A stretch of DNA of 64,000 bases from assembly GCA_003184365.1 (NCBI GenBank), contig NKYR01000022.1, positions 186,117-250,116 of the forward strand, written 5' to 3'. The position numbers and the translations under genes are program-made. The stretch comes from Evernia prunastri. Lineage: Eukaryota > Ascomycota > Lecanoromycetes > Lecanorales > Parmeliaceae. A model generated the notes under the pieces. It did not search any database and was not told the DNA's origin. It saw nothing but the letters and a program-made list of their open reading frames with translations. Position 1 is the first letter of the stretch, and every line of letters starts with the position of its first letter. Shown here one piece after another: positions 54,510-64,000 of this stretch.

Positions 54510-56236
54510 CCCGATGCGGTGTAGGTGGTCCCTACAGAAGAGGTGAATGAGGGGGTGATGAGGACGAGGGGGTTCATCTTTACTTGAGGCAGGCATGCGC
54601 TGCTTTTCTTGATTTTTTGCAGTTTGGCGTTCTGGGCAGGAATCATGCGTTGCTGTTCTCGAGTCTTGCGGCGGAGCACCAGGGTCCCCATCTCTCCTTT
54701 ACTTTCCGGCGCAGGCGCCAACACCTCGAGCACCGACCGACAGCTTTGCACCTTTTCAGCTTTCAGGATTTCGGAAACAAGCATGCGTATGCTTATGGGC
54801 TCTTGCGAATCGGCGTTCTAGAAGGAATCATGCGTTTGCTTCCTCTTTGCTCAAACCTTAATGGCCACTACCACGCTCTTTTGTCCAGACGATCTTTAGA
54901 CTAATTCCAATACAAGTCCTCGCAACTCATGATAAAGTGCACAGAAGCTCATGTGATCGTATATTCGTTCAGGATAGCGGCTGCAACATATCACAATACG
55001 GAATCAAAAGGTACCCTGTCGTAGTTACAAATTAGCGTGTCCCGAAGCTAGCGCACAGAATGTGGTACGGAAGATTGCTATCGTATAATCTCGTTCCTCG
55101 GTCCCGGCGGACCTCTGCCCCTGATTCATCGGTCTGTAGCATGCCTTGTCGTACTCATTTGGGCACATTTTGTCGAATATAAAGCTCGAAAAAGCCTTTG
55201 CGGCGACGTATGTCGTCAACACCGAGGGACATTTCAAAACCAGCGTCTTTCATCTTTCGGGCACGAACCGAGGAACGAGATGTGATTGAGAGGCGGACAG
55301 ATTCTTCCGCTGCCGGAAGTTGGCATTTTTACTTCAGCGACACAACCAATCTGGAGAAGTAAAAGGGGTTGTCGTTTCCCAAATATCGAGCGTAGCCCCA
55401 ATATGATTCCAGAGAGGAAGGAAAGATTTACTCTGAAATGCGCATACCATCGTGAACGTACATACCTACGGAAATTTTGCTGTTGCGGATCGGGACTTGC
55501 AGGGGAGGGAAGGAGAGAGGGTCGGCGCTCTTTCTGTGTTGAGACGATGATCTCGCCACTAGCTAAGCGAGCCTCATTTGAAAAAAAAGGGGGGGGGAAA
55601 CCAGGAGCGAGGTCTGTCTTCTGTGGTCACTTGACCAGCCTGGCTTTCATGGCCATCGAAAGAAGAAGAAGAAGAAGATGATGATGATGGTAAAACCCAC
55701 AAGTAGCAGCAAGACCAAAAAAGGTGAAAAAACCAGAAAAAAAATCGAAAAAAAAAACCAGCCACACCATACCTCGAACCCAGGACCCAAACAAACAAAC
55801 ACCACGACAAAAAGGATTAAACCCATATAGGGATCCTTTAGGGATTGGTTAACCCTCCGCAATACTCGAAGTTTCAGTCAGTTCATCGATGCGCCACTAA
55901 AGTTGAACCTGGCCTAGATTGCGATTTGTCTCGAACTGGCTATCGGATTAAGCACCTGGCACGGTCAATTACGACGAATAGCTCTGATAGTTCGGAAGAC
56001 GGAAATATTAACGCAGGACACGGATTTTTCAGCTTGAGCTAAGTGACCCGCCGCTGTCTGTGAGGATTTTGGTTGCTAAGTTCACTTACATTCCTTTTGT
56101 TGTCTTTTCTTTTGTTCGGGCCGATCTGCCAAGGCCTTCGCTGCCTTGTGCTTCAACACTTTGCATTGCAAGCACTGTCTGTCAACGAGATATCCCTCGC
56201 AGTGAAACGGAGGTATAGCATGCCTTTGGAATGTGC
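54510..56236. other. Intergenic region with further duplicated flank
   Basis: A block GGCGTTCTGGGCAGGAATCA at about 54627 recurs as GGCGTTCTAGAAGGAATCA at about 54813 (186-bp spacing). The B 3' flank is repeated at 54675-54717. An AGA/ATG microsatellite is at about 55661-55689, flanked by A-rich sequence to 55790. No gene is supported. Confidence 0.45.
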
Positions 56237-58020
56237 TTATGGGCAGACGGGCAGTTCATCTCTACCAGCAGTGCTATATTTCCCATCATATTTCGCAATC
56301 TCCCTCGCATACCTTAAACCTTTCTTGCCCTCCAGCTCCCGATACATGACCTGACACCATTTCAATTTCTCTTCCTCGTCTGGATGACGTTTCAATACGA
56401 AGAGAGCTGTCCGCAATGCAAACAGACTTTTTTGAGCCCCCATAAGGCCCATGTTGTCGTCCAGACAGTATGGCATTGAGCGGATGATGTTTGTAGCGAG
56501 CTCTAAGCGGTACGCACTGGTATGAGTTTTGACGAAGCGGAGAGACCTAGCTTGAAGATTTTGAGTTGGTTGAGGCGTAAAGGTGAATGATGGTTGAGCC
56601 GGTACTTGGGTATTCATGGTTAGCACATGCTGGCATGCGTGAGCGGTGGTACTGTCGAGGATGAGTTTTAAAGCCCAGTATTTGACCATTATATTGGCGA
56701 GTCGGAGTGTGGGGAAAATAAAGTGGGGTAGCATGGGAGGCTCCACAGCTTCGTTCAGGTGCCAGTCGTGAGGGGTAGAGTAGAGCGGCGATGGAGACTC
56801 CCTGAGGATCTCGTGGTACCAGAGGTTCAGCTCCTCGTCCATGCCGAAGAGACGTTCCAGGTGTTCGGACAGAATGGAAAGGCTTGTGTTCTCGTTCGTG
56901 AACCTTGCGTTATCGATTGCCTCTAATATTGCGGCCAACGCGAAGCCTTTGTCGTAGAGCTGCTGGTATATGTCTTTACTCGTCTCGCTCCAGGGCACGG
57001 TCAACCATTGCGGGTTTCCGAGGAAACTGGATTTGCGGTATTGCATGCATTGTATCATCTAGGGAGCACTGGTCATTATCTGGGAAGGAGGGATAAAACT
57101 GCTTGCCGCAGGATGCATACCGATGAGGCACGGAACTCTTCGAAGACAGCTCGTGCGAATGGCGTCATATGTCTCTGTGGACCTCGCACAAGGACCAAGT
57201 GCTTGAGACCAGATATGTGGGTGTTCCACCCGGCTATGGATGGGGTAGTTGACTCGAACAGCTGAAACGTTGTCAGCTTGGTCAGTCAATAAGGAAGTCT
57301 TGATGGAGAAGCTACCTCATAGACTGACAAAATGTGACCAGCAGCGAACAGCTCATCCTGCCACATTGAAACCTTTGATGATAGAGCTTTTTGGACCGCA
57401 TTCAAGGCACGACCATAACAGAGATTGCCTTGCAGGACTAGCGAATCATTTCTGTTGATCCAGCCTATTCGCGTCATTGCAAAAGCTTTAAGAGACAGCT
57501 GCAGCGGCATACTCGGGGTTGCGAGATTGAGTATTTGCTGGAGCCAGACGCAGGCTGTCCCAGCCTGGACGCTGCTGATGGAAGGGGTGTATTTCTCCCA
57601 CAGAGTCGAGATGATTTGCTGGTCGAATGCAGCGGAGCCATTGGGCCGGACAAGAATGCGGTAGTCGTGGGCTCGGCGGCTCTCTTCCAGCCCCCGCTGG
57701 AAATCAACGTTGGACGTCGTGGGCTGTGGCTGGGACAGATCTCGATCTGACGATTGCGAGAACGGGGTTTTGGCTTCCTCGAGGCCATGTCTTTTTTCTG
57801 GACCCCGTAAGGTACGGTTGAGAAAGACGGGAAAGCGTGCGTAGCCCTCGCAAACTCGACGGCTCTTAGTGCATGTCTTACAAAATGGCTCTTGAAGATC
57901 GCACTGAAATGCGCGTTGGTGAGCAGTTCGACGGCGAAGTGAGACTTTTAGAGTGCTTACGCGAATTTTCCGCCTCCTGCATGTAGTGCAGCCCTTTGAT
58001 TTCCCCGGGACGCCAACCAT
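56237..58020 (-). CDS. Zn2Cys6 fungal transcription regulator
   Basis: Exons 58020-57961, 57903-57316, 57261-57121 and 57058-56237 join in phase to 536 residues. The N-terminal binuclear zinc cluster is complete: C11, C14, C21, C28, C31, C38 (CX2CX6CX6CX2CX6C), with the basic CTTCRRRKIRC first half. The intron falls exactly inside the cluster after R20, as often seen. The rest is the all-helical fungal-specific regulatory region (LWEKYTPSISSVQAGTACVWLQQILNLAT, HILSVYE, GWNTHISGLKHLVLVRGP, FEEFRASSMIQCMQYRKSSFL), which resembles members with an aflatoxin-regulator-type middle domain. Target genes are unknown, but the gene is divergent (836 bp between starts) from the RTA1-like gene, making that a first candidate. 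Confidence 0.88.
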
Positions 58021-58856
58021 GACCACAGGATTCTTGACTAGTCTTGGAAAGAGATTTAAAAGCTTGGATGCATTTCATACATGACTTCTGAATGTGTCCC
58101 TCGCAGCTTTCATATATACGGAAGTCTTCTACATCGCCACCTGATCGTCACTCAGCGCTGAAAAATACCTTGATCGGCTCTGCCGACGAAGGACCATGGT
58201 TGCCATTAGGAATTTAGGATAAAGGATTCGTGAACCTGGAAGCGGCCTGACTGGTGTAGCCGACATTATTTAGTCAAATGTAAATTTGATTATAATCACT
58301 CCGCTGATACATGCTCAGCCACTGGTTGCCCGTTGGCATTCAGCATCAGGCAAGAGCATTGGAAGTCGGCCTAACGATGTCCCCGAACCATTGACGCTAC
58401 ATGCTACGCGCCGGCGGCAACCTTCTCCCACACTAAACCCTTTTGCGATACCAAGAAGCGAGATACTATGAGATAAGCGAGACTTGGCAACGGCTGCTGA
58501 TACTTCAAGACGGCCTGATACGATTGATTTTGGGTGACAAAGTTTGAGACTAATCTTAATGAAACTATATCAAGCTCATGCTCTTAATATCGTCGGCCAA
58601 TCTCACCCAGCGCTGGGATCAAACGTGGAAACGAGCTGAGATTCCCACTCTCACTCGAAGCTTCTTTTCTCGCTTCTTACACACTGTATCTAGAATGTAT
58701 GCTTAAGCAGGCTTCCAAATCCTGCATATAAGATCAGAGTGTTGCCCTCGCTTTTTTGTAACTGTAGAGCCGTCCATATCTTGCATCAAGACATACCAGG
58801 CTTTTGAACGGTCCTTTCACAATTTCCTATTCAAGTGCGATCCGTAGTCCCTCATT
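58021..58856. other. Shared divergent promoter of the Zn2Cys6 and RTA1-like genes
   Basis: No gene. The sequence has isolated CGG/CCG triplets (for example near 58372, 58409 and 58511) that could be Zn2Cys6 sites, but no clear paired site is seen. Confidence 0.35.
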
Positions 58857-59848
58857 ATGGCCCTACTCGACCGGTCATCCACGCTTGCCGCCACGCTGGA
58901 CAACTCACAGCGTGGCAAAGGATGCGTCCCCTACGATCCGAACGCGATAGCTCCAACCTATGGCTATGATCCTGACCTTGCTGCCGGAATCGTCTTCACC
59001 GTCGTCTTCTTCCTCTCGATGTTGACGCATATTATACAAGTCACCATGAGCCGCAAGTGGTGGTACTCTGCTTTCGCACTGGGTGCCTTTGGTATGCAGT
59101 CCCCGCGGTCCTCGCATACCGAATTTTGCTAACTCATTGTTCCAGGCGAGTGCCTTGGCTGGGCAGGAAGAGCCGGTGCCCACCACTGTCCGTACAACAA
59201 AACATTATTCTCCCTTCAGATATCTATCCTCATCATCTGTGTGTGCATCCAGGTAGCAACGTTCTTGGTTTTCACGAGCTGACGATTACAGCACCCTGCT
59301 TCTTTAGCGCCGCCATCTACTACATTCTCGGCCAGATGATAGCGCAATACGGCCGCCGCCATAGTTTGATCTCGGCACGAATGTACCTTGCCGTTTTCGT
59401 ATCCTTCGATATTATCTCCATCATTATTCAGGCCGTCGGAGGCGCCAGTGCATCAAAAGCTGGTGGAGAAGATCCTCCGGGAAACACTGCGCCTGGAACA
59501 CACATCATGATGGCTGGTATCATTATTCAACTCGTCTCAATGAGCGCTTTCGGAATTCTTTGGCTTGTCTTCCTTTGGCGTGCTCGAGAAGTGCCGATCT
59601 CGAGGGTATTGTTGATGGTAACAACGTTCTCAGCCTTCTGTATCATCGTCCGTAACTTTTACCGTGCCGTCGAACTATCACAGGGTTGGAAAGGGTACCT
59701 GATCACGCATGAGGTCTATTTCGCTGTCCTGGATGGGGCGCTTATGGCCATGAGTGTAGGCGTTTTCAACATTTTCTTTCCTGCAAGATACCTGACAGGC
59801 GAACCTCAACTGAACGGTCAAAGTCACGAAATGTTGACAACGAAGTGA
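58857..59848 (+). CDS. RTA1-like seven-transmembrane protein
   Basis: Exons 58857-59091, 59146-59238 and 59292-59848 join in phase to 294 residues. RTA1/RSB1-family proteins are fungal seven-helix membrane proteins associated with lipid translocation and resistance to toxic lipids or sterol-pathway compounds. Seen here: an exoplasmic N-terminus with CVPYDPNAIAPTYGYDPDL, helices near 40-60 and 70-90, then the family's GRAGAH motif, the AAIYYILGQMI block, FVSFDIISIIIQAVGG, GTHIMMAGIIIQL, a NFYRAVELSQGWKG loop, and the last helix with HEVYFAVLDGALMAMSVGVFNIFFPARYL. The second intron (59239-59291) was chosen because it ends with a GCTGAC branch-like site plus ATTACAG and restores the helix. Neighbour of a divergent regulator. 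Confidence 0.9.
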
Positions 59849-60357
59849 GTCTGAGTCGGGGCTCACAGAGCCATACTTTGAAGAGTTTATATAAGCGAAG
59901 AAGCGAAGAAGTTGAGAGCAGAGAGCGCATGATCTGTTTATCTTGTATCGTTCAGGTGTCGTTCTTTGGTCCGCTTGGATACTAGAAATTGTACTTGCTT
60001 GGGGAGCGCATTAGGCGCTGATATAGACACCAGTTGAAGACTGTTCGAACAATCTCTAAAGCATCACGGAAGAATAATCTTAGAGCTCCTCAAATCGCTC
60101 ATCCCTGTCGGCGGTGATATGACTGCCCAACATCTTTTAGACAGCCAATCGATTCCTCAATTGCTTTCGCTTGCCGTAAGCCTCCCAGATATCGGAACGT
60201 CTTTGTGGGTAACAGAATCATAGCCGAAGGGAAGGTGAGACATCAGAGTCTATCGCTAGTCCCCCAAAAAATAGGCACCTGGATGTGGATGCTGAGTGCC
60301 AAAGCGACTCCATCGTGGAGTCATCATACTAAGATTCTCCGCTTTAGTAGGTACGAT
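59849..60357. other. Intergenic region between convergent genes
   Basis: 3' flanks of the RTA1-like gene and the carrier-like gene. Nothing else is seen. Confidence 0.4.
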
Positions 60358-61020
60358 TTAGAGCCTTCCATTAGGGATGAACCGATTGTACGGTAAGAAT
60401 GCCGCACAAGTCGTCACCTGCACAGCAATCACCGTCCCAATAGTCAGGGCTCCCTTTGGCATCGCAGCTCTCCATAAAGCTGATCCTGTGACCCCTTCTG
60501 CTCTTGCAATGATCCCACTTCCCAAACCGCCAGCCGTTGCCCCCAGGAACCAGCAATACCAGAATGGCTTTGGTGGTAGCTGCTCCGGAGAGAGCGTTGT
60601 AGACAGAAAAGTATAAATCCCAAAGCACAAGAACAGCTTCGCAGACTGATTCGTCAGGCTTGCAATCTCCGGAATTTGGCGTCTGAAGAGCGATTGCACG
60701 CATATCTCCGCCAAACCTCCAGCAGCACCTGAAAGCCCGCCTTTTATCGCTGTGGGTATGGGAAGACGCTCGACACGGTAGCGGGCGAGATCGAAAGCCC
60801 AGAAGCGGACACCGCTACGATACATAGGGTTCCAAGCGGAGACCGGGAGGGGTCGACGTACCCTTTGGATAAGGCGCTGCCATAGGCTGTCAATTGGTAC
60901 TGTAGTTGCGCCGGCGAGCGCGCCAGTCAGAAAGAATGTCGCTTGGCTCGATGGAGGAGGTACCCTTCCCGCTCGTATACTTGGCGGCACAGCTGTGTCA
61001 TCATGGTCTTCCATAGGCAT
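60358..61020 (-). CDS. Small mitochondrial-carrier-like membrane protein
   Basis: Single exon, 220 residues. Three repeated-looking segments suggest the mitochondrial carrier fold: FFLTGALAGATTVPIDSLWQRL (compare PxD/ExxxxRxQ at the end of odd-numbered carrier helices), IKGGLSGAAGGLAEICVQSLF, and FLGATAGGLGSGIIARAEG. The carrier signature is imperfect (PIDSLWQRL keeps P and D and the following Arg; the second and third repeats lack the canonical PxD/E), and the protein is about 80 residues shorter than a standard carrier. The N-terminus is acidic, with no presequence. It is probably a divergent, fungus-specific carrier-like protein rather than an active carrier; substrate unknown. The start is the first of two near-adjacent Met codons. 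Confidence 0.65.
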   Translation of the reverse strand: MPMEDHDDTAVPPSIRAGRVPPPSSQATFFLTGALAGATTVPIDSLWQRLIQRVRRPLPVSAWNPMYRSGVRFWAFDLARYRVERLPIPTAIKGGLSGAAGGLAEICVQSLFRRQIPEIASLTNQSAKLFLCFGIYTFLSTTLSPEQLPPKPFWYCWFLGATAGGLGSGIIARAEGVTGSALWRAAMPKGALTIGTVIAVQVTTCAAFLPYNRFIPNGRL

Positions 61021-61294
61021 GATTAAGCATCGAAAGAAGCAAAGAATTCCGATTTCCTGACAGGCATTTTGGTATAATTCATATAGTATCTAAGGTAGTG
61101 ACGTAGATTTTGCAGTAGGGCGAGGGGGTTATGTAACAGGCTTTGCGGGAGTACGCTAGATTCCAATGTCGTGCCCCACACCTGCCTTGTCCCTCGGCAG
61201 GCAAGTGTGGGGCACGATTACCACAGTAAAGAGTCATTGGACCTATTCTGTCCCTCTACGACCAAAGGCCCCAGATAGTCGACGAGATTCTATC
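61021..61294. promoter_or_regulatory. Divergent promoter of the carrier-like gene and ALG13
   Basis: A 274-bp spacer between the two start codons. It contains an inverted repeat of GTGCCCCACAC / GTGTGGGGCAC around 61171-61218, just upstream of ALG13. Confidence 0.35.
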
Positions 61295-62019
61295 ATGTCA
61301 ATGCCCCGCCAGAAAAGGAAACCACAGAAGCTCTGCTTTGTTACTGTCGGAGCTACGGCAAGCTTTGACTCCCTGGTCAAGGCCACCCTTAGCCCGCAAT
61401 TCCTGGAAGCTTTGAAGACCCATGATTACACGGACCTACGAGTACAGCATGGCAAAGATGGACAGAAGGTGCTCGATGAATTCAAGAGGAGCAAGGATAC
61501 CAAAATTTCAGGATTGCTGGACCTCAGCATACATGGATTTGACTTCAATAAGCAGGGCCTAGGGTCTGAGATGCGGGCTGCGAAAGGCGAAGGCGACTTT
61601 GTAGAAGGCGTCGTCATCAGCCACGCAGGTAAATATCCATCTTTGTGCCATGTATGAGACCGCAGGCTTACGTGTTGGACAGGGTCCGGCTCTATCCTTG
61701 ACGCTCTACGAATTGCGGTCCCCATTATCGTTGTCCCTAATCCAGACTTATTGGACAACCACCAAGAAGAGTTGGCAGAAGAGCTGGCAATGCAAGGATA
61801 TGTGGTCCATGGAAATCTCGAGTACGGTCTCCAGTTGCAATGTGCACGCGGACTCGGGACAGGTGATTGACGTCGCGCAGTGACCTACCAGCAGCGATTC
61901 GAGAGTCCGAGAGTCTACGGAAGACACAAAAAGTTTGGCCACCTGGGGATACTGGGGAAGATCCTTCTAACAAAGGACTTATGGGTGTCATGGACCATGA
62001 AATGGGCTTCGTTGACTAG
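61295..62019 (+). CDS. ALG13: ALG13, catalytic subunit of UDP-GlcNAc transferase
   Basis: Exons 61295-61628, 61683-61821 and 61881-62019 join in phase to 203 residues. Alg13 pairs with membrane-bound Alg14 and adds the second GlcNAc to dolichol-PP-GlcNAc on the cytosolic ER face. Seen: LCFVTVGATASFDSLVKA at the N-terminus, DLRVQHGKDG, GVVISHAGSGSILDALRIAVPIIVVPNP (UDP-GlcNAc-binding GT28 signature), DNHQEELAEELAMQGYVVHG, and the C-terminal SNKGLMGVMDHEMGFVD typical of fungal Alg13. The third exon was added because retaining its intron would give a frame that stops shortly after YGLQLQ, whereas splicing restores the conserved end. An upstream ATG (61166) is in frame, but 61295 gives the usual length. 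Alg13 is a soluble protein, and no membrane segment is seen. Confidence 0.93.
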
Positions 62020-64000
62020 AGCCTTCGCTCTTAAGCATCGCGTGGCGACCCTGTGATCCCCACTCCGTGCGTCGAGGCACAAATGCTCAACGTCAAGACC
62101 CGAAGGAAACGAGAACCGAAGGGAACGAGCATCATATATATGCAGCCATGTTTCATTCCAGGGGGCTCGGGGTCCTGCATGGGAAATATCGCTTGCCTTC
62201 TCACGCGGCCATGGGAGGGATGCGGATCGTAACTACCACGTTGTCACACCAACAGTGGAACTTCAAACCAATTCGGAAATCACGATTTTTGAACCCGGAG
62301 TACAACCACGTCACCCTTGACTGTCTGGGCATCAGAATCCTGCATTTTTTCCTTCTCGAAGCTAGGGGTAATCGTTTATATATACTAAGGAGCAGCTCTT
62401 ATCTGAACCAGAACAAGTTCAACTGTAGGATCTCATCCGGTAGCCTGATGGCTTTGTGGGAATGAGCGAGATTGTATGAGGTATAAGGTGTACGATGGCA
62501 GCGTTTTTGGGGTTTGAGTCCGTAGATCTTTACTCCTACGCTCTGTTGCATCTTTTGACGACGTGAGATTAAAATACGAGGATCTGAGACACTTTCCTCC
62601 TTCGACAGACCTAAAAGTACTAGCCAACAGCGTGGTCCACCTCATAGCCAATCGATCCGGTGAAGAAGACGATTCACCGCACTGGAGAAGACCAAAAGAT
62701 ATACCTCTAGCAAGCAGATGATCCTTGTCGACAAAGATCTCACAGACCTACAGATCGTCCGTGCAGTCATAGACTAAAAACAAGTTATTAGATCTATCCT
62801 TCCGTCTTGGACTTACTCTACAGGCCGTCTACTATTCTCACCTCAAGCGCAAGAAATTACAACGTGTCGATAGCATCATTCCCTAAGCCAATCACCGCCT
62901 TCAGCCGGCCGCACAATCGTTGGGGAACTCCAGCAGCACAAGCTGCAAGTCCGTGTCTGTCGATCATGCTCGCACAAATCCCCAACCAATGCTTCTCTCT
63001 CCTGTCAACATTGTATTTACAGACTAAGAAGAGCGCAGGGTCTCGGTTTTGACGACGCTCCCAATGGGCCGGTGAAACCCCGAAGCCAGAACAACGGCGC
63101 AGTCGACGCATATCAAACGCCATCGGTCGTTGAGCATGCAATCTTTCTTTCATGACCATCGCAAAGCGCTTACGCAATGCCAGCGAGACTAGACCGAGAG
63201 TCAAAGAGCTTGCAGTGAGAGCTTTCCTGCCATCGGCAGGTCACTGTGTTTTAGGAGCGTCGATGGCGTTGCCAAATTGGCTATGGGTTCCAAGATTAGG
63301 GTTCCTGGGTCGTAAGATAGATTGTTTGTGCAGTGATCTGCGGTGAAGCCGCTAAATCTTGGCTGCCTTGCATTGCATCGCCCCGCAGTTTGACGTGCAA
63401 GGCAGGCTACGCTGGTGGAGTATGTCTATCTAGTACAAGATTTCAGCATCCTAGGTGCTTACAGAGACAGTCTGCCGCTGCTGCGTGGAGTACATTAAGA
63501 GCCTTGCATGGTGACCAACGCAACAAGTTGACTTATCGTTATATGATGGGGACTCTGCAACAAAATACCCAAGTTCAGAGGGCTTAAGGATTCGGTCCTC
63601 AATCTCTTATCAGAAAACCAGCAGCTGATCTGAAACCGATGCTCTGCTGAACAGATTTATGGATCTTGACAGGATGGTTTGAAAGTGGATCTAGAACCAA
63701 ACTAGAATCTGATTCGTTCGCTTGGGAACGGTATTTGGACATATACCTCGTGAGTTGAATATAGGACCACATCTTAGGGATCATCATGTTGCCCTTTATG
63801 CATAAATGATGATATGACAGTTCTGCGAGACTACGAACAGTAGAAAGTGTGTAAAGGAGATCCTTGCTCGCCGTCTACATACTTTTTCGCTCCTCGAACA
63901 GCAGGCATTGTCTGTGTCCATCAAAATACCCATCCACATCTTCTTGGCCCATTGCCGGTCTCTTGTTCCAAATATGTTTTTGCTCGTGTATTCAGCGGTG
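62020..64000. other. Region without a supported gene
   Basis: Frames on both strands are short and unremarkable. A minus-strand frame at 62857-63204 (115 codons, basic, Met-rich) is the most protein-like, but it has no domain, splice extension or promoter evidence. No tRNA was recognised. Confidence 0.35.

Noticed and set aside
55690..55860. A/C-rich block with GGTTCGAGG on the minus strand, considered as a tRNA gene
   Set aside because: Only a partial B-box-like sequence; no A box or cloverleaf at the right distance.
62857..63204. 115-codon minus-strand basic frame
   Set aside because: Most protein-like item in the last 2 kb, but no domain, no extension and no flanking gene signals.

Overview
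The window is nuclear DNA of a filamentous ascomycete (Pezizomycotina). The evidence is short GT-AG introns (about 43-150 nt, mostly near 50), fungal-specific families (Zn2Cys6 regulator, RTA1-like protein, large fungal membrane proteins, mucin-like cell-wall protein) and yeast-type housekeeping genes (OSH3, SLY1, COQ7, RTF1, PLD1/SPO14, MRM1, RSM24, ALG13). Genus cannot be named from sequence alone. I rebuilt multi-exon genes by hand. Joined exon lengths are divisible by three for every spliced model except the 5'-incomplete one at the left edge and the unresolved start at 12313.

Layout. 1-1032: 5'-incomplete Pro/Ser-rich gene. 1.8-4.7 kb: eight-exon membrane protein. 5.4-7.8 kb (minus): secreted Ser/Thr-rich repeat protein, probably GPI-anchored. 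10.1-12.3 kb (minus): second fungal membrane protein whose 5' end is broken or unresolved. 12.9-25.7 kb: Osh3-type oxysterol-binding protein, a DUF218 protein in four small exons, an eleven-exon PP1-docking/CCCH protein (PNUTS-like) and SLY1. 25.7-39.7 kb: dense housekeeping block of COQ7, RTF1, an IFRD-family protein, phospholipase D and mitochondrial rRNA methyltransferase MRM1. 39.7-42.8 kb: empty of convincing genes. 42.8-46.7 kb: a CCCH protein and mitoribosomal RSM24.

46.7-56.2 kb is the accessory part. It holds four small single-domain proteins (118-170 aa; D on minus, A, B and C in tandem on plus) that I do not recognise but that resemble one another in a C-terminal strand motif. A, B and C share flanking DNA, and their intergenic regions are built of direct repeats (86 bp, 167 bp x3, 43 bp). 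One pair of flanks differs mainly by G-to-A/C-to-T changes, as expected of repeat-induced point mutation. The last 167-bp unit carries the TATA box of gene C. This looks like a young, locally duplicating, lineage-specific family and is the strongest candidate for something undescribed.

56.2-62.0 kb: a Zn2Cys6 regulator divergent from an RTA1-like membrane protein, a small mitochondrial-carrier-like protein and ALG13. 62.0-64.0 kb: nothing I can support.

Functionally the conserved genes are ordinary: lipid transfer and signalling (OSH3, PLD1, RTA1-like), ER-Golgi fusion (SLY1), mitochondrial biogenesis (COQ7, MRM1, RSM24), transcription elongation and termination (RTF1, PNUTS-like) and N-glycosylation (ALG13). 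They do not form one pathway.
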